The notes under the pieces: generated by a model
The model's database searches: none
Told to the model about the DNA's origin: nothing
The model's input: only the letters and a program-made list of their open reading frames with translations
Source of the DNA: PWND01 sp964601515
Lineage (GTDB): Bacteria > Bacteroidota > Bacteroidia > Bacteroidales > UBA7960
DNA: 10,889 nt
Direction of reading: 5' to 3'
Assembly (NCBI GenBank): GCA_964601515.1
Contig: CAZRNU010000101.1
Span: 1 to 10,889, forward strand
Program-made: the position numbers and the translations under genes
Shown here: positions 1-6,710 of the stretch, piece after piece
Layout: every line of letters starts with the position of its first letter
Numbering within the stretch: position 1 is the first letter of the stretch

Positions 1-26
1 GTTATATTTGATGTGATTATAAAAAT

Positions 27-2018
27 CTAACGGAGGTTTTTAGACGGACTGCCGTCTGTTGCCTGGGCTGTGTAATTAGCGGCAACTCTATTAGTAAATT
101 GAAGGTTGCCATAATTTGTGAAATCTCCGTAAATTGTAAACTGATGTCTGGAATTTGCTGAACCGGTTCTAATTCTACCATTCGCATTGACAACAACATT
201 TTCATACACAATTAAATTCCTTACAGTTGTGGAAGACCCATTTCCAAAATGGAATTCACCTCTGTTTATTGTGAAATTTCCATTTAATGTGTAATTTGAA
301 AGTAATACAACTTGATTGGCAGCATTATCAAGATTTATCACAAGATTTCTAAAAGTGCGGGACGTTTCCATAGAGAAGCCGTTTCCGTAATATTCTACCG
401 TTCCACCTGATGAAGCATCGGCAAAACCACTCATGTTACCAGTTGGAAAATTATCAGAAGATATTCTTATTAACCCGCTTGGCAAGCCCGTAATTGTAGA
501 AAAAACATGACCGCTTGTGTTTTGGAAGTCAATAGTACCATGATTCACTTCTAAAACACTTGCTTCAATGTTATCTATATTTACTGTTATAGTTTTGTTT
601 TCCTGTATTACCACTCTATCAGCGGGTCCGGGAAGATTGGGAGGAGCAATATAAATACTCGGATTCAAACTCCATCTGCTTAAATCGTTCCAGTTACCAT
701 CATTAAAACTGTAGAAAGTTAAAACTTCTAAATCTGATCTTGCAATAGTATAGTATCCGCTTGCAAAATTTCCGTCAGAAACATCAAAAAACACTTTATC
801 ATCAGAAACACTGGCATAACCTTGTGTAACATGTGAAAAAGAGCCGGAGGTTCCTGACCTATATAGTAGCACATATAGCTTTGAATTATCAGCTGCGATT
901 CCTGCTTCGCTAAAATCAAACCCTATTCTAATATCGGTTTCTCCAGAGTTAACAACTCCACCTTGAATTCTTTCAATATAAAAAACCCTATTCCACCTTT
1001 GGTCAAGATTTACATCAGGAATTGTTGGGAGGTCGAGAGAATTTGTTCCATGGGCGGTATTGTCGTGACCTGCAAAAACAAACTCATTTATTTCGTCAAG
1101 GGAATTGTTTGCTTCCGCAAGCAGCATTCCACTTCCAATGCTTTGCGATTGAGAGTACTTTTCTCCTTGTGAATGACCAATACCTATAAAACCATAATTG
1201 TGTGTTGTAGATGAATAAGTTGTATTGCCTAAAGAAACACCATACCTGTTTCCCAAATACGCTTCTACAATAGATCTTTCAGCTGTGTTTAATGCTGTTC
1301 TATAAATAATAACTTCTGAAATATCCCCTCTGAAACCACTTCCGTATGCAGGATTCAAGATTCCAACATGTAAATCTGAAGCCATGTTTCCAATGCTTGT
1401 TGGGCCATTTCCGCTCCCACTCTGATTCCCATTAATAAAAACTCTGGATCTTGGATTTGGAATATTTCCATTATAAACTGCAGAGAACAACTGTGGCTGA
1501 TCCGTAACTGCATCCGTTCCATTTATTCTGCTTGTAGAAGCATTAAAATATAAATATCTATTTGTGTGAGTAAATAAATAATAAGCCTCTTGATTCCCGG
1601 CACTTAATCTTTTTGACACTAATCCTCTAGGTGTAGCATCCGGGTTATCCGGTTGAGCGATAACAAAAACCGAAACCCCTGCAGTATTGTCGAGATTATC
1701 ATTATCCGTAACAGTTAAAAAATCATCTGCGCCATCAAATCTCAATGTAGGCAACCCATTTATTCCGGAAGAAATATATAATGGTCTGAGCGCGGCACTT
1801 GATTGTTCGGAATTATTTGCGTTGCCGCTTATGTCATTCCAAAAACTCACAGCCGTACCATTCGTTGTAGTTGAAGTACCTTGATCTGACCTGAGCCATA
1901 AAACATTTTCCGCTGATGTGCCAATTCCCGCAGGTGTTTGTGAAAAGGCTAGGCTAGAAAACACTGTTAAAAAAACACAAATAATTGATGTTTTTAACAA
2001 TTTAGATTTTGTGTTCAT
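27..2018 (-). CDS. Secreted LamG-like (concanavalin-fold) surface protein, possibly truncated at its C-terminus
   Basis: The protein has 663 residues and starts with a Sec signal peptide: MNTKSK, then a hydrophobic stretch to about residue 24, with likely cleavage after AFS (residue 26). Residues about 36-262 form a LamG/concanavalin A-like domain. Markers are VLWLRSDQG (39-47), LRFDGADDF (92-100) and the typical exit motif GDISEVIIYRTAL...VEAYLGNRYGV (231-261). Residues about 263-430 form a second beta-rich region often found after such LamG units in Bacteroidota (FIGIGHSQG, EFVFAGHDN, YYTIARSD). From about 433 a third part starts with FNDGNWNDLSRWS and contains DRVVIQENKTITV, followed by beta-strand repeats. 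Proteins of this architecture are usually much longer and end in a type IX secretion sorting domain; none is visible here. The stop (TAG, 27-29) falls in the middle of a beta-repeat pattern, so a frameshift or truncation is possible. The ligand is unknown; adhesion or glycan binding is an inference. Confidence 0.8.
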   Translation of the reverse strand: MNTKSKLLKTSIICVFLTVFSSLAFSQTPAGIGTSAENVLWLRSDQGTSTTTNGTAVSFWNDISGNANNSEQSSAALRPLYISSGINGLPTLRFDGADDFLTVTDNDNLDNTAGVSVFVIAQPDNPDATPRGLVSKRLSAGNQEAYYLFTHTNRYLYFNASTSRINGTDAVTDQPQLFSAVYNGNIPNPRSRVFINGNQSGSGNGPTSIGNMASDLHVGILNPAYGSGFRGDISEVIIYRTALNTAERSIVEAYLGNRYGVSLGNTTYSSTTHNYGFIGIGHSQGEKYSQSQSIGSGMLLAEANNSLDEINEFVFAGHDNTAHGTNSLDLPTIPDVNLDQRWNRVFYIERIQGGVVNSGETDIRIGFDFSEAGIAADNSKLYVLLYRSGTSGSFSHVTQGYASVSDDKVFFDVSDGNFASGYYTIARSDLEVLTFYSFNDGNWNDLSRWSLNPSIYIAPPNLPGPADRVVIQENKTITVNIDNIEASVLEVNHGTIDFQNTSGHVFSTITGLPSGLIRISSDNFPTGNMSGFADASSGGTVEYYGNGFSMETSRTFRNLVINLDNAANQVVLLSNYTLNGNFTINRGEFHFGNGSSTTVRNLIVYENVVVNANGRIRTGSANSRHQFTIYGDFTNYGNLQFTNRVAANYTAQATDGSPSKNLR

Positions 2019-2194
2019 TTGTGTTGAATTTATTATTTTTAATAATTTCTCAAATTATTCTTGCATGGAGGTTTGTTTAAAAACATGAACTTGTCGTTGA
2101 ATGTCATATGTTTATACGAAAACATTATTTAGTTTGTTGCAAACTCAACTTATTTAAATAAGCATATATGTTAAACGCTATTCCTCCTAATCTC

Positions 2195-2225
2195 CAAAAT
2201 TAGTATCTTTTTTTTATCCGCCAAA
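2195..2225 (-). promoter_or_regulatory. Candidate Bacteroidota-type promoter for the LamG gene
   Basis: On the minus strand the -7 element TAATTTTG (2202-2195) matches the Bacteroidota consensus TAnnTTTG. A TTTG (2225-2222) lies 19 bases upstream, which is the usual -33 spacing. Predicted transcription would start near 2190 and give a leader of about 170 bases. The match is by eye only. Confidence 0.45.
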
Positions 2226-2235
2226 ACATTATATT

Positions 2236-2270
2236 GATATTAACAATATTTGCTTAAATGTGTTAATATC
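2236..2270 (-). terminator. Perfect 10-bp inverted repeat downstream of the Wzc gene, possible terminator
   Basis: The arms GATATTAACA (2236-2245) and TGTTAATATC (2261-2270) are exact reverse complements. The 15-base loop contains a further ATTT/AAAT pairing. The element lies about 45 bases past the Wzc stop codon, where a terminator is expected. The stem is AT-rich, and on the minus strand it is followed by a mixed AT sequence rather than a clean T tract, so intrinsic termination is uncertain. It also lies just upstream of the candidate -33 element of the LamG promoter, so an operator is an alternative reading. Confidence 0.4.
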
Positions 2271-2313
2271 TTTTGGGAACAAACACGAAAGGAGTTAGAT
2301 TAAAAACGAAAAA

Positions 2314-4758
2314 TTAGGATTTTTTGAACGCCTTTTTAATTTCGTTAAGAACAGAAACACGAGTAGATTTTTGTTCTTCTTTGTATCCATAGCCGTATCC
2401 ATAGCCATAGCCATAACCATATCCATAACCATAACCATAACCGGTTTTAGAGAGTTTTACATCATTAATTTCTATGCAAATATTGTTAAGTTCAATCTTT
2501 GAAGTAAATTCATTAATGAATTCAAGAGAGGATTTTTCGGTGTAACGTTGTCTTACTACATAAATGGAAATATCTGATTTTTTAAGAATATGAATTGCAT
2601 CCGGCACAATACCTACAGGCGGAGTGTCAATTATTATGTAATCATATCTTTTCTTAAGTTCATCTAATAACTCCTGCATCTTTATAGATTCAATAAGCTC
2701 AGATGGATTAGGAGGTGTATTCCCTGATGCAATTATGTTAAGGAATTCGTTTTGTTCAGTTTTCTGAATAACCTCGTCAATTGATGCTTTACCGATTAAA
2801 TAATTTGACAATCCCGGGTCTTTATCAATATTAAATTCATCATAAATTCTGGGCTTTCTCATGTCGGCTCCGAGTAAAACTACCTTTTTCCCGCTAATTG
2901 CAATAACAGATGCTAAATTAATTGCTGAAAAAGTTTTACCTTCTTCTGATTTTGTGCTTGTGATTGAAATTATTTTGTTTTTAGACTCGGTTGCGAAATA
3001 TTGAAGATTTGTTCGCATTGCCCTAAATGCCTCAGCAACAGCTGATTTAGAATCTTGAAAAACCACTAAATTAATTCTTGAGCTTTTTGCAGCATTTTTA
3101 TTATGAGGTATTATTCCCAGAATAGGGAATTTAACTGAGTCTGTGATATCCTTTTTGTCTTGAATGCTGGTGTTGAAAAAATCTTTAATTATTAGCACTG
3201 ACAAAGGAATAAGAAATCCAATAATTAAAGAAACAGCGTAGTTGCGATTCTTCTTAGGAGAAATTAATCCCATGCTTCTAGCCTCCTCAAGGATTTTGTT
3301 ATCTGGGATGTTTGAAGCAAGAGCTATTCCGGCTTCAACACGCTTTTCTAAAAGGTAATTATATGTAGCATCATTAAGATTAAATTTCCTTTGAATTCCT
3401 ATTAGTTGTCTTTCTGTGCTTGGCAACTCGGCAATTCTAGCCTCAAATAAGCCTATTCTTCTTTCTAAATTATCTAAAAATATTTCTGATGTTCTTTTTA
3501 GGCTTTTGATATTTTCTTCTAACAACCTCTTTGCTGATTCAATCTCCGTTTTAAGTATTTTTATATTTGGGCTATTAGAAGTAGTACTTAAAAGAAGCTT
3601 CGATTTTTCTGAATACAGCAAATTTAACCTTTCTAATAAAGAATGAAGCATACGGTCCTCAACGCCATATACAGAAGGGCTAAAAACATCCTTAAAATCG
3701 ACTTCTTCTTCATTTATATAATTTAGCAAGTAAGTATAATAATCCTGTCTGGCAACTTCTCGTGCTTTTTGATTATCAAGATTGCTTAATTCTGAAAACA
3801 GCTGTGTGGATTGAAAACTAATGTCCATTAATTTTTTGTCTCGTCGAAAATCCTGTAAGCTTTTTTCTGCCAAATTTAATGAATCAACTGTTATATCAAT
3901 TTGTTCATCAATAAATCGAATTGTGTTTTCTGCAATTAAGTTTTTTTCATTCAAGCCCTGCTGTATGTATTCATTAATTAAAGAATTTAAAAAATCAATT
4001 GCTCTTCCAACATTTGTAGCTTGAAAAGTAACTTCCAAGATAGAAACATCCTGATTTAGAGGTTCAGCTTTTATGGTTCTTATATATCTGGGTGCAAGGC
4101 TCTTAATGTCATTAATTGTAAAAACAAACTCCCGTCCTATATTGCTTTCAAGCATTACTATATCTCTTTTCTTTAGAATGATAAGAGTGTTGTTAAAAAT
4201 TATAGGTTCATCAAATTTTGAAACAATTGGCTTTTTCCCATTAGTTAAAAACTTCCTGCTTGTTTCTGAGGGCTCTATTTCGAATGTGTTTTCAGTTATT
4301 ATTTTAACATTAAAGCTTCGGTTAATAAGATTGTTGTTTTCATAGCCAATCTCTACTATAAAAGGACTACTTTTATATATCTCAGTCGTTCTAATTTCGC
4401 CAACTAATCTTCCAATATTGTAATACGAAACTCCCAAATCTAGTTTTCTTATTGCAGAATCAACTAGCGCATAAGACTTTAAAACCGCCATTTCATTATA
4501 AATGTTGGTTTTAGGATTAAAGATTTCCAGTTCTCTCATAAAATTAGCCGCTTGACTTGGCCTTATCCCCCCCCTTCTATCATCACGAATTAGAATACTA
4601 GCCTTAACTTGGTAAATATTTTCAGAAAATAAATTGATAAAATATGTTATTGCCAATGCAACCAATATAGATATTACAAACCAATACCAAAAGCGAATAT
4701 ATTTGAATACCAGCCTTTTAAAATCAATTGTTTCTTCGCGAAAGGGGTCTTGAGTCAT
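2314..4758 (-). CDS. Wzc-type polysaccharide co-polymerase and BY-kinase (capsule/exopolysaccharide)
   Basis: This 814-residue inner-membrane protein regulates chain length and export of a surface polysaccharide and autophosphorylates on a tyrosine tail. A Wzz-type domain surrounds the first membrane helix (about 26-46). A long periplasmic, largely coiled-coil section covers about 255-480 and ends in a GNVR-type segment. The second helix is about 507-527. The cytoplasmic kinase part follows: AEAFRAMRTNL (575-585), Walker A TSTKSEEGKT (600-609), Walker A' LLGADMRKPR (628-637), Walker B IIIDTPPVG (708-716). The C-terminus carries ten consecutive Gly-Tyr units (773-792) and a basic end. The Walker A' motif has Gly630 where the canonical first Asp sits, and Walker A has SE instead of PG or SG before EGKT. 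I believe such variants occur in this phylum. The gene is 15 bases downstream of the Wza-type gene and clearly co-transcribed with it. A G8 run lies at codons 62-64. Confidence 0.93.
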   Translation of the reverse strand: MTQDPFREETIDFKRLVFKYIRFWYWFVISILVALAITYFINLFSENIYQVKASILIRDDRRGGIRPSQAANFMRELEIFNPKTNIYNEMAVLKSYALVDSAIRKLDLGVSYYNIGRLVGEIRTTEIYKSSPFIVEIGYENNNLINRSFNVKIITENTFEIEPSETSRKFLTNGKKPIVSKFDEPIIFNNTLIILKKRDIVMLESNIGREFVFTINDIKSLAPRYIRTIKAEPLNQDVSILEVTFQATNVGRAIDFLNSLINEYIQQGLNEKNLIAENTIRFIDEQIDITVDSLNLAEKSLQDFRRDKKLMDISFQSTQLFSELSNLDNQKAREVARQDYYTYLLNYINEEEVDFKDVFSPSVYGVEDRMLHSLLERLNLLYSEKSKLLLSTTSNSPNIKILKTEIESAKRLLEENIKSLKRTSEIFLDNLERRIGLFEARIAELPSTERQLIGIQRKFNLNDATYNYLLEKRVEAGIALASNIPDNKILEEARSMGLISPKKNRNYAVSLIIGFLIPLSVLIIKDFFNTSIQDKKDITDSVKFPILGIIPHNKNAAKSSRINLVVFQDSKSAVAEAFRAMRTNLQYFATESKNKIISITSTKSEEGKTFSAINLASVIAISGKKVVLLGADMRKPRIYDEFNIDKDPGLSNYLIGKASIDEVIQKTEQNEFLNIIASGNTPPNPSELIESIKMQELLDELKKRYDYIIIDTPPVGIVPDAIHILKKSDISIYVVRQRYTEKSSLEFINEFTSKIELNNICIEINDVKLSKTGYGYGYGYGYGYGYGYGYGYKEEQKSTRVSVLNEIKKAFKKS
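2383..2442 (-). repeat. Tandem hexanucleotide repeat (GGNTAY x10) encoding the Gly-Tyr tail of the Wzc-type kinase
   Basis: Ten in-frame six-base units, each a Gly codon followed by TAT or TAC, encode residues 773-792. The Gly codons vary among GGT, GGA and GGC, and both Tyr codons occur. The array is therefore old enough to have diverged, or is selected at protein level. Gain or loss of units would keep the frame and change the number of phosphorylatable tyrosines. Confidence 0.9.
4567..4574 (-). repeat. G8 homopolymer inside the Wzc-type gene
   Basis: On the coding strand eight consecutive G residues span codons 62-64 (AGG GGG GGG) in an otherwise AT-rich gene. Loss of one G makes the next codon TAA. 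Gain of one G gives TAA eight codons after the run. In other bacteria, G runs of this length are known sites of slipped-strand phase variation. Here that is only a possibility. Confidence 0.85.
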
Positions 4759-4773
4759 CTCTTCTTGATTATC

Positions 4774-5544
4774 TTAATTTACAAAATTCAATAATAATAT
4801 CAGTGTTGTAACAGCCGAGAATAATATGCTAAAAGGAAATTCCCTGAAACCTAGTCTTTTTACAACATAAGGCTGAACATATACCAAATCATTTGGCTGC
4901 AAATAATAAAACTCTGAACTAACTGCATTCCTATCTGTAATATCTAATTCAGCAAATATGGCTCCTTCAGCTGTTTGACGAATAATATTAACTTTTCTAT
5001 TGCCAAACTCAGTAAGGTCGCCTGCCTGTCCGATAATGTCCATTATAGTAAAACGATTATCGTAAACATAATAATTTCCAGGCCGTCTAACTTCTCCCAG
5101 TATTGTTACTGAAAAATTTGCTATTTTGACAATAACAGTAGCTCCTATAAGGTATTCGCTAATTTGCTTGTGTATTAATTCCATAGCTTCTTCTGCAGTT
5201 AATCCGGCTAATTTTACAATTCCTATTACAGGAAGTGTTACCTCTCCGGCGTCATTTACAGTATATCCATGCAAATAAACACTTATCTGATTCTCTCTTG
5301 AAGAATATGCTCCGCCTCCTCTTCCTTCAATGTTGTTGAAGGTCATAAAGGATTCATCATCTAATGTCAATACCCTTACATGAAGAATATCTCCCGCCTT
5401 TATTTTATATTCCGGCTTTGCAAAAGTTAATGTATCGCCTCCGGTTCCTTTGTCTTGAAGATAAACCATTTTCCGATGAGGAACACATGATGAGATTGCA
5501 CCAACAAATAATATCAATATAATTAATAAGCAGTTTTTCTTCAT
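4774..5544 (-). CDS. Wza-type polysaccharide export outer-membrane lipoprotein (Poly_export/SLBB)
   Basis: This 256-residue protein should form the outer-membrane exit of the capsule/exopolysaccharide machine and pair with the Wzc-type protein encoded next. It begins with a lipoprotein signal peptide (MKKNCLLIILILF, lipobox AISSC with Cys20 as the lipidated residue). The Poly_export domain follows, with YKIKAGDILHVRVLTLD (about 46-62), GEVTLPVIGIVKLAGLTAEE and an SLBB-like segment ILGEVRRPGNYYV. It ends in a hydrophobic helix just before the C-terminus (about 237-254), as is usual for short Bacteroidota members. E. coli Wza is longer (about 380 residues). The ATG at 5544 directly precedes the signal peptide. 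Only 15 bases separate its stop from the Wzc start, with a purine-rich AAGAAG as a weak ribosome site. I could not find a convincing promoter upstream. Confidence 0.93.
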   Translation of the reverse strand: MKKNCLLIILILFVGAISSCVPHRKMVYLQDKGTGGDTLTFAKPEYKIKAGDILHVRVLTLDDESFMTFNNIEGRGGGAYSSRENQISVYLHGYTVNDAGEVTLPVIGIVKLAGLTAEEAMELIHKQISEYLIGATVIVKIANFSVTILGEVRRPGNYYVYDNRFTIMDIIGQAGDLTEFGNRKVNIIRQTAEGAIFAELDITDRNAVSSEFYYLQPNDLVYVQPYVVKRLGFREFPFSILFSAVTTLILLLNFVN

Positions 5545-5613
5545 AAAAATATCTTATTCATTTATATATCTGTTAAACTCTTAGTGAGCCTATAAAGTTA
5601 CACTTTTATGAAT

Positions 5614-5655
5614 TATAAATTGATTGCAACAAGCATAAACTTTCATCAATTTATA
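5614..5655. promoter_or_regulatory. 11-bp perfect inverted repeat in the divergent wza/hydrolase intergenic region
   Basis: The arms TATAAATTGAT (5614-5624) and ATCAATTTATA (5645-5655) are exact reverse complements separated by 20 bases. The element sits between two divergently transcribed genes and about 10 bases upstream of the candidate -33 element of the plus-strand gene. This is a plausible operator position for a dimeric regulator controlling one or both genes. The arms are AT-rich, so a chance origin cannot be ruled out. Confidence 0.45.
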
Positions 5656-5665
5656 TTCGATTGGT

Positions 5666-5693
5666 TTTGTAAAACCATAAACTGTTAATTTTG
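5666..5693 (+). promoter_or_regulatory. Candidate promoter for the serine hydrolase gene
   Basis: The -7 element TAATTTTG (5686-5693) fits TAnnTTTG. The nearest TTTG (5666-5669) is 16 bases upstream, shorter than usual; a TTG at 5661-5663 would give 22. Transcription would start near 5700, about 28 bases before the ATG at 5727. Because the alternative TTG start at 5691 lies inside the -7 element, this promoter also argues for the ATG start. Confidence 0.4.
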
Positions 5694-5726
5694 CATTTTA
5701 TTTGGTATAACTATCAAATCTATATT

Positions 5727-6710
5727 ATGTTCAATAAAAAACAGAATATCAGCAAATTATTACTTTTTTTATTGCTGTTTTTAGTCATAAGCTCGGCTTT
5801 TTTACTTCAGAAAAAAATCACAGGAAAAGAACCTCTTACAATTGAGCTTGTAAAAGACAGCGAACAACCCTGGTCAAGTGAAGATTTTGAGTATTTCTAT
5901 AACAAAGTAACTGAGTTCCTTTTTGAGATTGAATTTAACGGCAATATTTACATTTCATTTAATGGAGATGTTTTATACGATAGATGTTTTGGTTTTGCTG
6001 ATTTTAAAAATGCGATTCCAACTACAAAAGAAACTGTATTTCAACTTGCAAGCATTTCAAAAACATTCACCTCAACAGCGATTTTGTTGCTTCAGGAAGA
6101 TTCTTTATTAAACATTAATGATAATGTTATCAAATATATTCCGGAGTTCCCTTATTCGAATATTACAGTAAAACATTTGCTTACTCATACCTCGGGACTT
6201 CAAAACTACATGTATTTGATTGAAAAATTTTGGAAAAAACCATTCTATCCTAACAATGAAGATGTTTTGAGTCTTTTTATAGAACAAAAAAGACCTTTAA
6301 ATTTTACTCCGGGACATCAGTTTGAATATTCAAACACAGGATATGTGTTTCTCGCATTAATAATAGAAAGAGTAAGCAAAATGAGTTATTCGCAATTTCT
6401 TGAAAAAAGAATTTTTATTCCACTTGAATTATCTAATACTTTCGTTTATGATATTCGCAAACCAAAAGAAAATATCGACAGAGCTAAAGGATTCAGAAAA
6501 ACAGGAAATGGCTGGCGCTTTATTCCGGAAGACAACCTTGATGCAGTCTTTGGAGATAAGGGCGTTTATTCTAATATCCCTGATCTATTGAAATGGGACA
6601 GGGCATTTTATGAAAACTCTATCATTCCGGAAGAAGTTGCAAAAGAAGCTTTTGAATTTCAGAGACTTGTTAATGACAGTATTGTGGAATATGGCTATGG
6701 ATGGAGGTAG
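5727..6710 (+). CDS. Membrane-anchored serine hydrolase (beta-lactamase/PBP4* family), cut short by an in-frame TAG
   Basis: The reading frame encodes 327 residues of a PF00144-type serine hydrolase, a family of class C beta-lactamases, DD-peptidases and esterases. An N-terminal hydrophobic helix (about 11-27) without a lipobox suggests a periplasmic enzyme anchored in the inner membrane, or a signal peptide. The catalytic SxxK motif is SISK (109-112, within FQLASISKTF). LLTHTSGL (151-158) and the YxN motif YSN (201-203) follow, then GDKGVYSN (276-283). The frame stops at TAG (6708-6710) right after EYGYGWR, a position where the domain normally continues. The third catalytic motif lies beyond the stop, so the product should be inactive unless the stop is read through. 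I chose ATG 5727; an in-frame TTG at 5691 overlaps the promoter. Family assignment is secure; the substrate is unknown. Confidence 0.85.
   Translation: MFNKKQNISKLLLFLLLFLVISSAFLLQKKITGKEPLTIELVKDSEQPWSSEDFEYFYNKVTEFLFEIEFNGNIYISFNGDVLYDRCFGFADFKNAIPTTKETVFQLASISKTFTSTAILLLQEDSLLNINDNVIKYIPEFPYSNITVKHLLTHTSGLQNYMYLIEKFWKKPFYPNNEDVLSLFIEQKRPLNFTPGHQFEYSNTGYVFLALIIERVSKMSYSQFLEKRIFIPLELSNTFVYDIRKPKENIDRAKGFRKTGNGWRFIPEDNLDAVFGDKGVYSNIPDLLKWDRAFYENSIIPEEVAKEAFEFQRLVNDSIVEYGYGWR

Larger units (their letters stand above)
2019..2313 (-). other. Intergenic leader between the Wzc and LamG genes, rich in inverted repeats
   Basis: This 295-base gap has no credible gene. It holds, in minus-strand order, an inverted repeat (2236-2270), a candidate promoter (2195-2225) and a leader of about 170 bases before the LamG start codon. 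The leader contains three more perfect symmetric elements: a 14-bp palindrome CTTATTTAAATAAG (2149-2162), the hairpin AGTTTG-3nt-CAAACT (2131-2145), and an 8-bp stem with a 3-base loop (arms AATAATTT 2041-2048 and AAATTATT 2052-2059). The last lies about 22 bases upstream of the start codon. All are AT-rich, so their stability is modest. Long structured leaders of this kind could affect mRNA stability or translation, but I see no known riboswitch. Confidence 0.5.

Noticed and set aside
2084..2131. Short plus-strand open frame of 15 codons in the LamG/Wzc gap
   Set aside because: Too short, with no ribosome site or promoter, and on the strand opposite to both neighbouring genes.
2383..2442. 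CRISPR-like or mobile-element repeat
   Set aside because: The unit is only six bases, has no spacers, and lies fully in frame within the kinase gene as a protein-level Gly-Tyr repeat.
5593..5600. Possible -7 element TAACTTTA for the Wza-type gene on the minus strand
   Set aside because: It matches 7 of 8 consensus positions, but no -33 TTTG is found at the right distance.
5715..5722. Minus-strand TAGATTTG, a full match to the -7 consensus
   Set aside because: No -33 element at 18-22 bases upstream, and it would place the wza start of transcription about 170 bases away; probably chance.
5691..5726. Upstream TTG start for the serine hydrolase, adding 12 residues
   Set aside because: The TTG lies inside the candidate -7 element TAATTTTG, and the added residues precede a good signal/anchor sequence that begins at ATG 5727.
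6708..6710. Recoded TAG (amber suppression or stop reassignment)
   Set aside because: Several other intact genes in the window end in TAG at the expected family length (for example dut), so TAG is a normal stop. Local read-through cannot be excluded but has no visible signal.
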